Positions 22,835 to 33,499 of a stretch of DNA of 64,000 nucleotides are shown here, in pieces (position 1 is the stretch's first letter; each line of letters opens with the position of its first letter). The notes below the pieces were generated by a model. It did not search any database. It was not told where the DNA came from and was given only the letters and a program-made list of their open reading frames with translations. Origin of the DNA: Anomaloglossus baeobatrachus (taxonomy: Eukaryota > Chordata > Amphibia > Anura > Aromobatidae); contig NC_134359.1 of the NCBI RefSeq assembly GCF_048569485.1, positions 32,655,496-32,719,495 of the forward strand, given 5' to 3'. The translations under genes were made by a program, and so were the position numbers.

Positions 22835-23872
22835 GATTTGTCCTAATAAATATTTGAACTTACAATTTTTGCTCCCGTTTACTCCCCATCACTCAGCTTT
22901 CAGTTTTGCATTCCCAGTAGGATTAACAGAGGAATTGCACAACGTAAAGTTCTAAAAAATGTTTTTCAAGAATTTTTATCTAAATAACTACAGAAACTGA
23001 ACGATCCGACGAGATGACAGACCCTGTATAGACCGATCTTGTCCCTTTAATATTTGTTTTTCTTTTATTGTCTCGTTTATGATGAACCTTACTTTCCAGC
23101 AAAACATGTGGGTCGTAGATGGCACACTTCTGCGTTTTGCCTCGGGACTCTTTAATTTTTGATTTGTGCTTTCTAGGATTCTGCTTTTCGGTTTTCCTTA
23201 TCTGACTGCCGGTTCTGCCGTCGCCTCGTAACGAAACTTACTGGCAATAATGCCCTATGGCTTCAGTATCCGCACATCCATCAATCAAGAGCAGAGGATG
23301 CCGGCGAGGGTCGGTGTTGCTTGTGGTTCCCTTCATTATTTGTAGCCTAGTTTTGATATGCGCTCATTATTGTGCCGTGTTTTCTCATTTCATCCTTTAG
23401 GAAACCAATTTTAAAAATATATATATTTAGCAAATAAAAAGAGGAAAGGATTCCGACGGTGCGTTACACAGCATGTGTGCGCCGGTTGGCGGTCGTTTAA
23501 TATTCTGTTTTTACGGTCAGACCTGGCTTCAGATGCAAACCCCGCAATCTGTGAGTGATCCTCCGCCGCACATGGGCAATCATTGTCCTCGGCAGCACTA
23601 CTCATGTTTACAAAGGACCATGTGCTGCCGAGAATAATATTTTGAGAAAACTAAAACCCAATAAATTGTGGGAAAAAGCTTTGAAAAGTCGTAAAAGGGC
23701 TGTGTAAAAAAAAATGGTAACTTTTTTGGCGCTTTTATGGCATTTTCACCCAGCTTGGGGTTTATACGCTAGCCACTGGATTTATTTTAGAGTCATGCTT
23801 CCTGTTCGTTACATGAGACTTTTCAGTAGTCTCATTATCGTGCACTGTCCTCGGGTTGGATATTTGTTACGA
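22835..23872. other. Unique-looking MBD5 intron
   Basis: No tandem repeat or element ends are seen. It is one of the few long stretches here that looks non-repetitive. No convincing exon. Confidence 0.4.
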
Positions 23873-24428
23873 CTAGGGATGATCGAATACCCTAATATTC
23901 GCTTCGCCGAATATCCGGCGAATACGTCACCTCTATTTGACTATTCGCTAATATTCGACGCCCAATGTAAGTCTATGGGAAACCAGAATAATTTCACGTT
24001 GGACCCAACAGTGACCTGTGGTGACTGAGGAAAAGGCTGAAATGGATGGGAAAAGGCAGAAACCGTACGGGCACAGGCTCTGGCCCGCTCCCTCTGGCCC
24101 GCTCCCTCTGGCCCGCTCCCTCTGGCCCGCTCCCTCTGGCCCGCTCCCTCTGGCCCGCTCCCTCTGGCCCGCTCCCTCTGGCCCCCTCCCTCTGGCCCCC
24201 TCCCTCTGGCCCCCTCCCTCTGGCCCGCTCCCTCTGGCCCGCTCCCTCTGGCCCGCTCCCTCTGGCCCGCTCCCGCCGGACCTGGAGGCTGGAAAACAAG
24301 CACCAGGAAGTCAGACATGAAACTGAAAGTATCGGAGCGGTAGTTTTATTCGTCAGATACCGAGTGGTGCAAATAGCCTGTAATCTGTCGGATACCGAAT
24401 AATGGCGAATACATTCGCTCATCCCTAG
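23873..24428. mobile_element. MITE with ctagggatgatcgaatac ends, copy 1
   Basis: Left end ctagggatgatcgaatac is mirrored by gtattcgctcatccctag-like sequence at the right (aatacattcgctcatcccta). Its left 170 bases match the element at 40696. The interior holds a 14-bp array (tggcccgctccctc, about 14 copies, 24082-24275), which produces open frames on both strands that are not genes. Confidence 0.82.
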
Positions 24429-24783
24429 TCATGACTTTAAAGAAGTTGCACGGTAAAACCTAATTCTCTTATATCTATAAAGTAGGTGATACTTTTATTG
24501 AATGGAGGAGTTCCCGAACGCCAGGACTAGTACCGACGACAGAATGTGCCATTTCTATCCCTGTTCAAATGGCGCGGCCATGCACGTACCTAACCACTGC
24601 TCCATTCATGCTCTATGCAACTGCCGATTATTACTTGTTTTTTTCCAGAAATTAATGCCGCTCCATTCTATAACTGGGATTTTAGTTTTGTTTATCGATG
24701 GGGGTCCCAGCAGTCGGACCCCACCCATCAGTAAGTTATCACTTGTACTGCGAATAGATATCCTCTTGTTTTGCCTGGACACA
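24429..24783. other. Intron, nothing recognised
   Basis: Resembles fragments of common interspersed repeats, but no ends were matched. Confidence 0.35.
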
Positions 24784-25075
24784 GGCTTTGTGCACACGCT
24801 GCGGATTTTTACGCAATTTTAATGCGTTTTTTTCCAAAATCTGCCCGCCTCTCCTAAAGCCAGTAAAGTCTAGGATTTCTTAAGTGATGTGCCAACGTTG
24901 CTTTTTTTTTTCCTTGAAGATTTGGTGCAGCATGTCAATTGTTGGGGTGTTTTTTTCAGCCATTAACTTCACTAAAAAAAAAACAAAAACGCACCAGAAC
25001 CGTATGTTTGTTTGTTTTTTTTTTTTTTTTTTTGTGTGTATTTTTCTACCAGAAGGTGCAGTCATACAGTTTAAT
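24784..25075. mobile_element. MITE-like repeat, gcagatttg family
   Basis: Begins ggctttgtgcacacgctgcg and contains gaagatttggtgcagcatgt, as in the copies at 11221 and 39312. Non-coding, with T and A runs. Confidence 0.55.
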
Positions 25076-25357
25076 ATTGTATTTGTTCAGCCCGATCTCT
25101 GTTCCATCTGGGTTTTCTTTTCTGCCGACTTTTTCTCTCTTTTCAGTTGACTCTGAGCTAGTGGGTGGACACTGGCTGCTATTGTGTATTTTGATTCACA
25201 GCATGCACAGAGAGGGATTCCTTAGTTAGCAAACGGAGAGGTAACAGCAGCTGCATGGCAGAAATGATACAGCAATACTGAGCAGTGCAAATGTGAATCC
25301 AGCTCTAGTATTGCTCTCTTCCCCTCTCCATAGAGTTTAAGGTGATATAACCTTACC

Positions 25358-26238
25358 TGTTGTGAACATTTGAATTATATTCCACTTTAGGGCTCCCTCT
25401 TGTGGTCAGTGCAGGTAGTGCAGTTGACTTGCTGAATGGGAAACAGACAGCTTAGGAGGATTGGCAATCAGGCCATTGGATTGGGCTTATATAACTGAGT
25501 AGTTTCCTCGTGTTCCTTGCCATTGCTCAATGTATCTCCTGTGTGCTAAGGACATTCTGAAACCAGCCTTTTTCTCTTTCTACCAGAACTCCTCTCAGAT
25601 AAGTTGGTCTTTCTACCTCTGCTTATGGTTTTTACTTTCTTGTTATTTTGCCTGTGTGTAGTTCTTGGAGGAGTTGGATCATTCCCTGCTGGGAGTGTCT
25701 GTGTACCTTGCTCCATGTTCTGCTATGTATTGTGTTTTGTCATGCTTGGTACTAAATTCAGTCTCTCCTCTATATCAGTGTTATTCTTGGATCCCAGTAA
25801 CACCAGAGTACTGATATAGTGGGGGGAGAGCCTGTGTAGGCTCAGTATTTTTCCATATCAGGCGTGCTGGTATTTACTAGGGTTTGTATGTGCTCTTTCC
25901 TATCCTTTCCTATGCAGCTAGTTTGGGCCTCATCTTTGCTGAATCTATTCCCTTGCTACGTATTGTTTTCCTATATCACCGTAGTCTTTACATGTGGGGG
26001 GCAATCTACATCTCTGGGGACTGCTCCGAGGCAGATTAGCTTTTCTAATATTTCACTCTGTAAGAATATTTAGTTCTCCGGCTGTGTCGAGACGACTAGG
26101 TCATCGTAGCCACGTCTACTTCTAGTTGTGTGTCAGTATTAGGTCTGCAGTCTGTTAAGGTTACAGCCACTCTGGTTATTTTTTGGGTTTCCAAGTTTGT
26201 CTTTTTTTCTGATCCTCTTCGGTCACTGAATCATAACA
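25358..26238 (+). mobile_element. Solo LTR of an LTR retrotransposon
   Basis: A fossil. The 881-bp unit starts tgttgtga and ends tcataaca, the TG...CA inverted ends of an LTR, and is flanked by the direct repeat cttacc (25352-25357 and 26239-26244). No internal gag, pol or env sequence adjoins it, so it looks like a recombined solo LTR. The two flanking repeats are identical, which suggests a not very ancient insertion. The family is not recognised. Confidence 0.75.
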
Positions 26239-26244
26239 CTTACC

Positions 26245-27137
26245 CCTCACAGTGCTGGCAGTTGGATTTGAGCGTTGGGGTTTTTTTTGTTTTGTTTTGG
26301 GGTTTTTGTTTTTTTTTTTGTTTGTTTTTTTTTAAATAAAGTGGATGACCAGTTCAGGAGACGGGGAGAAGTGGCTCATAAGTGGAGAAAATAAATAAAT
26401 ACATTTCTGCTAAGATTTATTGCTGAGATATTCATGAATATTTATATAGTGAAAAAGTAAAAATGGCAGCAAATATAAAAGGAAGAAGAAAAAAAAAATG
26501 CAGCTCCCCCATGCTGCCAATCGGTATTCTCAGCGGTCACATGCCGTACTTTAGTTGCACCCACTGATTGGCTGTATGTGGGGGGGTTTTTTCGGGGGAG
26601 CTGGTAATTCCTTAAATACAGTTTTGATTTATTTTCATCCAAGCATGAGATTCGCATACATGTACGCAGCAAAGGTTTGGAGGGGTTCCCTTTTTGTTTT
26701 TTTTGGGTTTTTTTTTTTTTCCTCGATAACCTCCCTGGTTGTGTGCAATCTTGAATTTACAAGATGTTGCCAGAAATAAGGCCTGATCTATAACCTGGTG
26801 CACTCGGCAGACAATGAAATCTGCATCTGAGCGGAGCGGCAGCCGGCACATTGTCCTCTGTATTTTAGAGGTGGCGGAGCTGATATTGTAGTTCGGGGTT
26901 GCCATGGTAAGATTACGGCTTTCTTATTACTATTGCCGTGCACATTATGGAGCAGAGGAAAATGCGATGTTTATTGATGCACAAAATATGACTGGCCCAG
27001 ATCCTTCCATCTCCGGCTACAAATCCTAAAATTTGAATATTTCCCCCATCCCCCATGTAACGTAGAAATGCACACCATTCACCTTGCCATAATACTGCCT
27101 GAGAGCAGACTAAACCACTGCTATCCTCTCAGTGGCC
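26245..27137. other. MBD5 intron, low-complexity and unique mix
   Basis: Poly-T and G runs at 26279-26335 and 26695-26720. The rest has no defined repeat or exon. Confidence 0.45.
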
Positions 27138-27432
27138 GGGCGGCATGGTGGCTCAGCGGTTAGCACTGCAGTCTTGTGGTGGCTCAGTGGTTAGCACTGC
27201 AGTCTTGCAGCGCTGGGGTCCTGGGTTCGAATCCCACCAAGGACACCATCTGCAAGGAGTTTGTATGTTCTCCTCGTGTTTGCGTGGGTTTCCTCCGGGT
27301 TCTCCGGTTTCCTCCCACACTCCAAAGACATACAAATAGGGAATTTTAGATTGTGAGCCCCAATGGGGACAGTGTTCCTGATGTATGTAAAGCGCTGTGG
27401 AATATGTTAGCGCTATATAAAAATAAAGATTT
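27138..27432 (+). mobile_element. tRNA-derived SINE with duplicated A-box segment
   Basis: A head with pol III A-box-like tggctcagtggttagcact and B-box-like gggttcgaatccc is followed by a body (tgtttgcgtgggtttcctcc) shared by the DANA/HE-like SINE group and an A/T-rich tail. A 31-bp segment around the A box is present twice in tandem (27146-27176 and 27177-27207). No active tRNA gene is implied. Confidence 0.85.
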
Positions 27433-27880
27433 ATTTTTTTTGTGGCCCTTATTGTTATCTTTTATGCATTTTGCTGTCTGAGAATATATGTAGAATATGA
27501 AATAGTGGCCAATTTTTACTCCACTTGTTGTGTTTTTGTTGTTTTGTTTTGGGTTTTTTTTGTTTTTCTTTTTACATTTTTAGGTGTATTGTATGATAAA
27601 ATGATTAATGTAATTCACTACTACAACTAGTCCCCCAAAAATAAGAACAAACCCCCACTCTGTGATCGGAAACAAAACAATATATATTTTCTGATCCGCA
27701 GTGAATGTAACTCTCTGAGCCCGAAATAACGGTCTTGAAGGGTTAATGCTCAGCGCTGCGCCCCATTTCTGCCGTTTGTGGGTGAACGGGGGCATTCATG
27801 TTGTTGGGGGAGGGGGGGGGGGGGTTATGTTAATCATCCGGTGGTCAGTAATGCATTATTGGAGCTGTTCTGTTTTTCAG
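27433..27880. other. MBD5 intron, nothing recognised
   Basis: Contains G and T homopolymer runs (27550-27570 and 27807-27826). It ends in the polypyrimidine tract of the candidate exon. Confidence 0.4.
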
Positions 27881-27949
27881 ACATTCTTGAAGACCTCGAT
27901 TTCTTGGAGGCGAATGAAGGTTTTAAGGTTTCGGTTTTGAAGAATACAG
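27881..27949 (+). other. MBD5: Candidate MBD5 5' leader exon
   Basis: A 69-base stretch lies between a good acceptor (ctgttctgtttttcag) and a good donor (aatacag|gtgggt). It sits in the long 5' intron region of MBD5, is not part of any repeat I recognise, and would be non-coding. MBD5 in mammals has several leader exons, which makes this plausible. There is no expression evidence. Confidence 0.4.
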
Positions 27950-29172
27950 GTGGGTTTTCAATAACGACCACGTCTTGCCGGATTTTAAGGCAACAAGGGG
28001 TTTTGGAGATTGTATACAGCTATTGTGCACACCTATGTGTCTCCATGGTTACAGACCGTAAACAAATCTTACCTACTAGACCCCGGGCGCTCCTTAATGA
28101 CCCCCGTTTGCCACCAGTCAGCAGCTTATCGGTTACAGCAGTAATCGGAGGTCATGAGTCCGGTGGGGGGGAACTGACAGCAGCACAGAGGAGCTGCAGG
28201 GATTCCAAATCAGACTACACAGGGTTTGTTTGCATTCCGTCGTCATGGAAACATATTGGACTGCAGAGGAGCTGCAGACACAGATCGTCCTGCAGGGCTA
28301 TCACACTTATATGACTGCCATTTCTTCAGTCCGATCATACGGACTGTCCCTCTGCCGTCCCCTTTGTATGAAATGCCCCCGCCGCTCCATAGACCTCACA
28401 CAATGACCGCGCCGTGCTCCCGTCTTTACTCCCATCACCAGCTCTTATTTATGTGACCTATTTTTTTTTCCCCCAGCATAATTTCTATAGCAATAAGCAG
28501 GATATTTATAGCCGGCTGGTGAATGAGACGGACGGAGTTTTAACCATTTCCCGCTTTGCGTATAGCGGTATAATTTCACACAATGAAATGACGCGGACGT
28601 GCGCTTGTTGTCAGGGAGACGTCGCCTTATAGGCTCGCACCATCCTGTCACATTATTACATGTTTTACAGGTTGTTCCTTTCTACACACATTACAGGTTT
28701 TTCACCTCCGGGGAAATTGAGTCTTTTTTTTTTTTTTTTTTTTTTTTCTTTTTTTCTTAAATGGATATATTTTGACTTGAAATCGCTTTTGCAATTCAGT
28801 TCAGCTTTTACCTGGTCGTTGGTCTCCAAAACATTTAACTTGGATGTGGTCCCTGGTCATAAATCAGCTGAGGGCAACTCAAAGTCAGACCTGTCAGAAT
28901 GAGCTCACTGATGAATTCTCAGTCAGCCCGTTCTGCAGCCAACTATACAGCACAGCACAGAGGCAAGAAGAGAAAAATCTTTAGTGAAGCCTGGTTACAA
29001 AAGTCATTTTTAACCACAAATTCAGTAGGAAAAAAGAAAGTTGTCACCGAATGATGTTGTGTCACCCACTGTGACCTGCTCCAAGGAAACCTCTTCCTCT
29101 ACATCCTATCAGTGTGACTAGTATGGGAAATTGGGTATCGCCTCGTGTGTCTGAGTCTCAAAGTAACACATT
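27950..29172. other. MBD5 intron with a repeat fragment
   Basis: Mostly unique-looking, with a T27-like run at 28722-28748. The part at about 28855-28990 (gtcataaatcagctgagggc) resembles 39722-39870, so both are copies of one interspersed repeat. Confidence 0.45.
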
Positions 29173-29180
29173 GTATACAC

Positions 29181-30639
29181 CAGAGTTCCCCAACTCCAGT
29201 CCTCAAGGCCTACCAACAGTGCATGTTTTTAGGATTTTCTTAGCATTGCATGGGTGTTGGAATGATCACCTGTGCAGGTGATTAACCCCTTCACGACCAT
29301 GGACGGATCTTTCCGTCATGGATCGTGTCCCGGTAAGCCCCGCCCTCTGCCACGGGCAGGTGGCGTGGATCGGCACACATATCAGCTGTTTTCAACAGCT
29401 GACATGTGTGCCTACATGTTCCGAGTGGAATCTCATTCCACCCGGAACATTAACCCCTTAGATCTCGCTGCCAAAGTCTGGCAGCGAGATCTATATGCGC
29501 GCAGCCATGTTTTCTACTTACCGCCGCCCCCATCGGAAGTCACGTGAGTGATCACGTGACGTTCGGTGGTTGCCATCGTAGCACAAGGTCATGTGATGAC
29601 CCTTCTGCTACGAAGTTTCACTTTCCTTTTTCCTCGGCACGAAGCAGAGGAAAAAAAAAAGTGACTATTTCTGCTGTTTACAGCGGTATAGCTGTGATCA
29701 GCAGATAGCGATCAGCGATCGGATTGCTGATCGCTATAGCCCCCTAGGGGGACTAGTAAAATAAAATAAAAAAAGTAAAAAAAAAGTTTTAAAAAATTTA
29801 AAAAAAAACAAAAACCCTAAAAGTTCATATCACCCCCCCTTTCCCCCCATTGAAAATTAAAGGGTTAAAAAAAAATATACACATATTTGGTATCGCCGCG
29901 TTCAGAAATGCCCGATCTATCAAAATATAAAATCAATTAATCTGATTGGTAAACGGCGTAGTGGCAAAAAAATTCCAAACGCCAAAATTACGTTTTTTGG
30001 TCGCCGCAAGTTTTACGCAAAATGCAATAACAGGCGATCAAAACGTAGCATCTGCGCAAAAATGCTACCATTAGAAACATCAGCTCGAGACGCAAAAAAT
30101 AAGCCGTCACTGAGCCATAGATCCCAAAAAATGAGAACTCTACGGGTTTCAGAAAATGGCGCAAAACGTACGCCACTTTTATTGGACAAGCTTGTGAATT
30201 TTTTTTTACCCCTTAGATACAAGTAAACCTATACATGTTTGTAGTCTACAAACTCGCACCGACCTCAGGCATCATACCCACACATCAGTTTTACCATATA
30301 GTGAACACCGTGAATAAAAGATCCCAAAAACTATTGTGCCATCACACTTTTTTTTCAATTTTTCCACACTTGGAATTTTTTTGCTGCTTTCCAGTACACC
30401 ATATGGTAAAACGTATGGTTTCATTTAAAAGTACAACTTGTCCCACAAAAAATAAGCCCTCATATGGCAAGATGACGGAAAAATAAAAAAGTTACGGCTC
30501 TCGGAAGAAGGGGAGCAAAAAACAAAAACTGAAAGTGCCCCGGGGCTGAAGGGGTTAAATTATCACCTGTGCAATACTAAGGAAACCCTGAAAACATGCA
30601 CTGTTGGTGGGCCTTGAGGACTGGAGTTGGGGACCTCTG
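29181..30639. mobile_element. hAT-type element with 8-bp target duplication
   Basis: Ends cagagttccccaactccagt and tggagttggggacctctg are inverted and flanked by a perfect 8-bp duplication gtatacac (29173-29180 and 30640-30647). The 8-bp duplication is the hAT hallmark. Only about 200 bases belong to it, and the rest is the nested element at 29286-30554. Non-autonomous. Confidence 0.9.
29286..30554. mobile_element. piggyBac-type non-autonomous element nested in hAT
   Basis: Ends ccccttcacgacc and ctgaagggg are inverted and flanked by TTAA on both sides (29282-29285 and 30555-30558), the piggyBac target site. The 1.27-kb interior has no transposase frame. It interrupts the hAT element and so is younger. 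Confidence 0.85.
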
Positions 30640-30689
30640 GTATACACAATGCACTCCATGCACTTTCTGCCTTTTGCCCTCCTCCTGCT

Positions 30690-30957
30690 TCTTGCCTGCC
30701 TCTTGGCGGCCCTCCTCCTCCTGCCTCTTGGCGGCCCTCCTCCTCCTGCCTCTTGGCGGCCCTCCTCCTCCTGCCTCTTGGCGGCCCTCCTCCTCCTGCC
30801 TCTTGGCGGCCCTCCTCCTCCTGCCTCTTGGCGGCCCTCCTCCTCCTGCCTCTTGGCGGCCCTCCTCCTCCTGCCTCTTGGCGGCCCTCCTCCTCCTGCC
30901 TCTTGGCGGCCCTCCTCCTCCTGCCTCTTGGCGGCCCTCCTCCTCCTGCCTCTTGGC
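30690..30957. repeat. 25-bp pyrimidine-rich minisatellite, about 10 copies
   Basis: The unit is ggcggccctcctcctcctgc plus ctctt, almost perfectly conserved. All six frames stay open for over 100 codons, which is an artefact of the repeat. Confidence 0.95.
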
Positions 30958-31248
30958 CCTCGGCTCTTCTTTCTTTCTGCTTGGACCTGACAGATATGTG
31001 ACTACAGCAACCAATTGCTGATCGCGATTCCATGCCCATCTTGCTGGAACAAGTAGTGTGGAGACCGGTGGAGTACCCATACAGCCAAGAATGTTTTTAA
31101 TATTTGTTTTTCAATACTTTAAAGGTCTACTCCCACAATGAGTATTTGTTGATTTTTTATGTTGCAGATTTTCTGCACTAATTAAGTTACATGCGTTTTG
31201 TGTTTTTGTTTCAATTACACTTTTTTTTTTTTTTTTGTATGTAATGTT
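30958..31248. other. Intron, nothing recognised
   Basis: Short AT-rich stretch with a T20 run before the foldback element. Confidence 0.4.
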
Positions 31249-32171
31249 TTAAAATGCACCAACCATCAGGATTTTCCTATAGAGCCTAAAGCCAGTGCTA
31301 TACTGGCACTATCAGGCTGATTCTATACATACAGTGCTATACTGGCACTATCAGGCTGATTCTTTACATACAGTGCTATACTGGCACTATCAGGCTGATT
31401 CTATACATACAGTGCTATACTGGCACTATCAGGCTGATTCTATACATACAGTGCTATACTGGCACTATCAGGCTGATTCTATACATACAGTGCTATACTG
31501 GCGCTATCAGGCTGATGCTATACATACCTTTAGTTGTCAGCTCTGATGTATAAGTTTTGAAACACAAGCAAGTAAAGTTTGTAAAATAAACAGCTTTTTG
31601 AATGACAGCAGCTGCCAATCAGCTGATAGCTGGGGTGGGTATTCATAGTGATTCCTGCCCCCCCCCACCTGTTGTTCCTCCCCCTATCTGTTATTTATGC
31701 TAAATCTACTATGGAATCATTTTACTAAGTGCGAGAAGGACCTGTGCTGATGTCATACCCATGTGACCAGAAGGGGCGGGGCCTCAACCAACATACCACT
31801 AAGCAACATTATTTTTCTGTTGGCTGAGGCCCCGCCCCTTCGGGTCACATGGGTATGACATCAGCACAGGTCCTTCTAGCACTTAGTAAAATGATTCCAT
31901 AGTAGATTTAGCATAAATAACAGATAGGGGGAGGAACAACAGGTGGGGGGGGGGGGGGCAGGAATCACTATGAATACCCACCCCAGCTATTAGCTGATCG
32001 GCAGCTGCTGCCACTCAAAAGCTGCTCAATTTATAAACTTTGCTTGCTTGTGTTTCAAACCCTATACATCTGAACTGACCACTAAAGGTATGTATAGAAT
32101 CAGCCTGATAGTGCCAGTATAGCACTGGCTTTAGGTTATATAGGAAAATTCTGGTGACTGGTGCGCTTTAA
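31249..32171. mobile_element. Long foldback MITE, TTAA-type, copy 2
   Basis: A near-complete palindrome: arms of about 400 bases pair, including acctgtgctgatgtcatacc at 31741 and its complement near 31855. TTAA is present at both ends. The left arm carries a 39-bp tandem expansion (unit agtgctatactggcactatc plus aggctgattctatacatac, 6 copies, 31295-31525) absent from the right arm. Same family as 4197 and 48215. Confidence 0.85.
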
Positions 32172-33499
32172 ATAAAGCTGTTCTGGGTTTTTTTATACTT
32201 CCTGGTATTTGGCTGTAGCAAAACTTTACTATTAGTCGCAACATACTTTATTGATTCAAAACTAGATTTTAGTCTATATTTTTTTTAAAAAAAAATGTAC
32301 TGTATTTTATTTTCACTGTAAAAAAAATTTAAATTTCTTTTTCGCTCCTAATTGGGAGACCCAGACAGTGGTGTATAGCTACTGCCTCTGGAGGCCGCAC
32401 AAAGAACTACACTCAAAAGTGTAAGGCCCCTCCCCTTCTGGCTATACACCCTCCCGTAGGAGTACGGATTCCTCAGTTTTAGCTTTGTGCGAAGGAGGTC
32501 AGACACGCACGCATAGCTCCATTGTTTTTAGTCAGCAGCAGCTGCTGACTATGTCGGATGGAAGAAAAGAGGGCCCATACAGGGCTCCCAGCATGCTCCC
32601 TTCTCACCCCACTGTATGTCGGAGGTGTTTGTAAGGTTGAGGTACCCATTGCGGGTACGGCGGCAGGAGCCCACATGCTGATTCCTTCCCCATCCCTTTT
32701 TACAGGGCTCTGGGTGAAGTGGGATTTACTGGTCTCCAGGCACTGAGACCGTGCTCCATCTACAGCCCCTGGAGAAGATGCTGGATGGAGCGGAGTACAT
32801 CAGGGACATGGCCCTGCTTCCTCAAGGTACTCTGTGTCCCCGTGCATTTGGCGCTCACACCGCAGCATGCTGGGTGTTGTAGTGCGCCGGGGGACATCAG
32901 CGCTGCGGCGCTTGTGCCATGGCCTCATTCAGCTTCGCTGAAGCAGGCACACTATTGGGACACGGTCGCGCCGGCCGCTGGGACTGCGGCGCGGCTGGCA
33001 CTTGTGGTGCGCCGGGGACTTCAGCGCGGGCCGCGCTTTTACGGCGGCCGCGCTGATAACTCGAGTCCCCGGCTTTTGCGGCCTGCTTCCGTTCGTTCCC
33101 GCCCCCAGACCTGCCAGTCAGGAGAGGGGCGGGACGCTGGTCAGTGCATCAGCGCTGAGGGCTGGAGTCGTTTTTACATACTCCAGCCCTCACAGTAGGC
33201 ACAGAGGGGACACTGTTTCCCGCACTTTTGTTTAGAAACTCCCACGGACCGCCCCTCTCCACAGACGCTGGCAGCCATTCCTGCTGACACGCTGAGCTGC
33301 AGAGGGGAGCCGGGGAGACCCAGACAAGGAATTCTGCGCCTCTTACCCGCTATTCAGCGGGCGGTAAGCAGCCCTCAGGGCTCACCCCCTCTTGTGCCAG
33401 TAGTAATCTTAGTATTTTGTTCCTGCAAATACTTTGTACTGCATAGCGCTGGTCGCCCTTTTGGCTATAGACTCTCTCACATTGCAGAGAGCCAACAGC

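Noticed and set aside
27138-27432. tRNA gene
   Set aside because: A- and B-box-like motifs are present, but there is no cloverleaf and the SINE body and tail follow. It is a SINE.
30563-31080. Overlapping frames of 124-167 residues in all phases
   Set aside because: 25-bp minisatellite. Open in every phase, so not evidence of coding.
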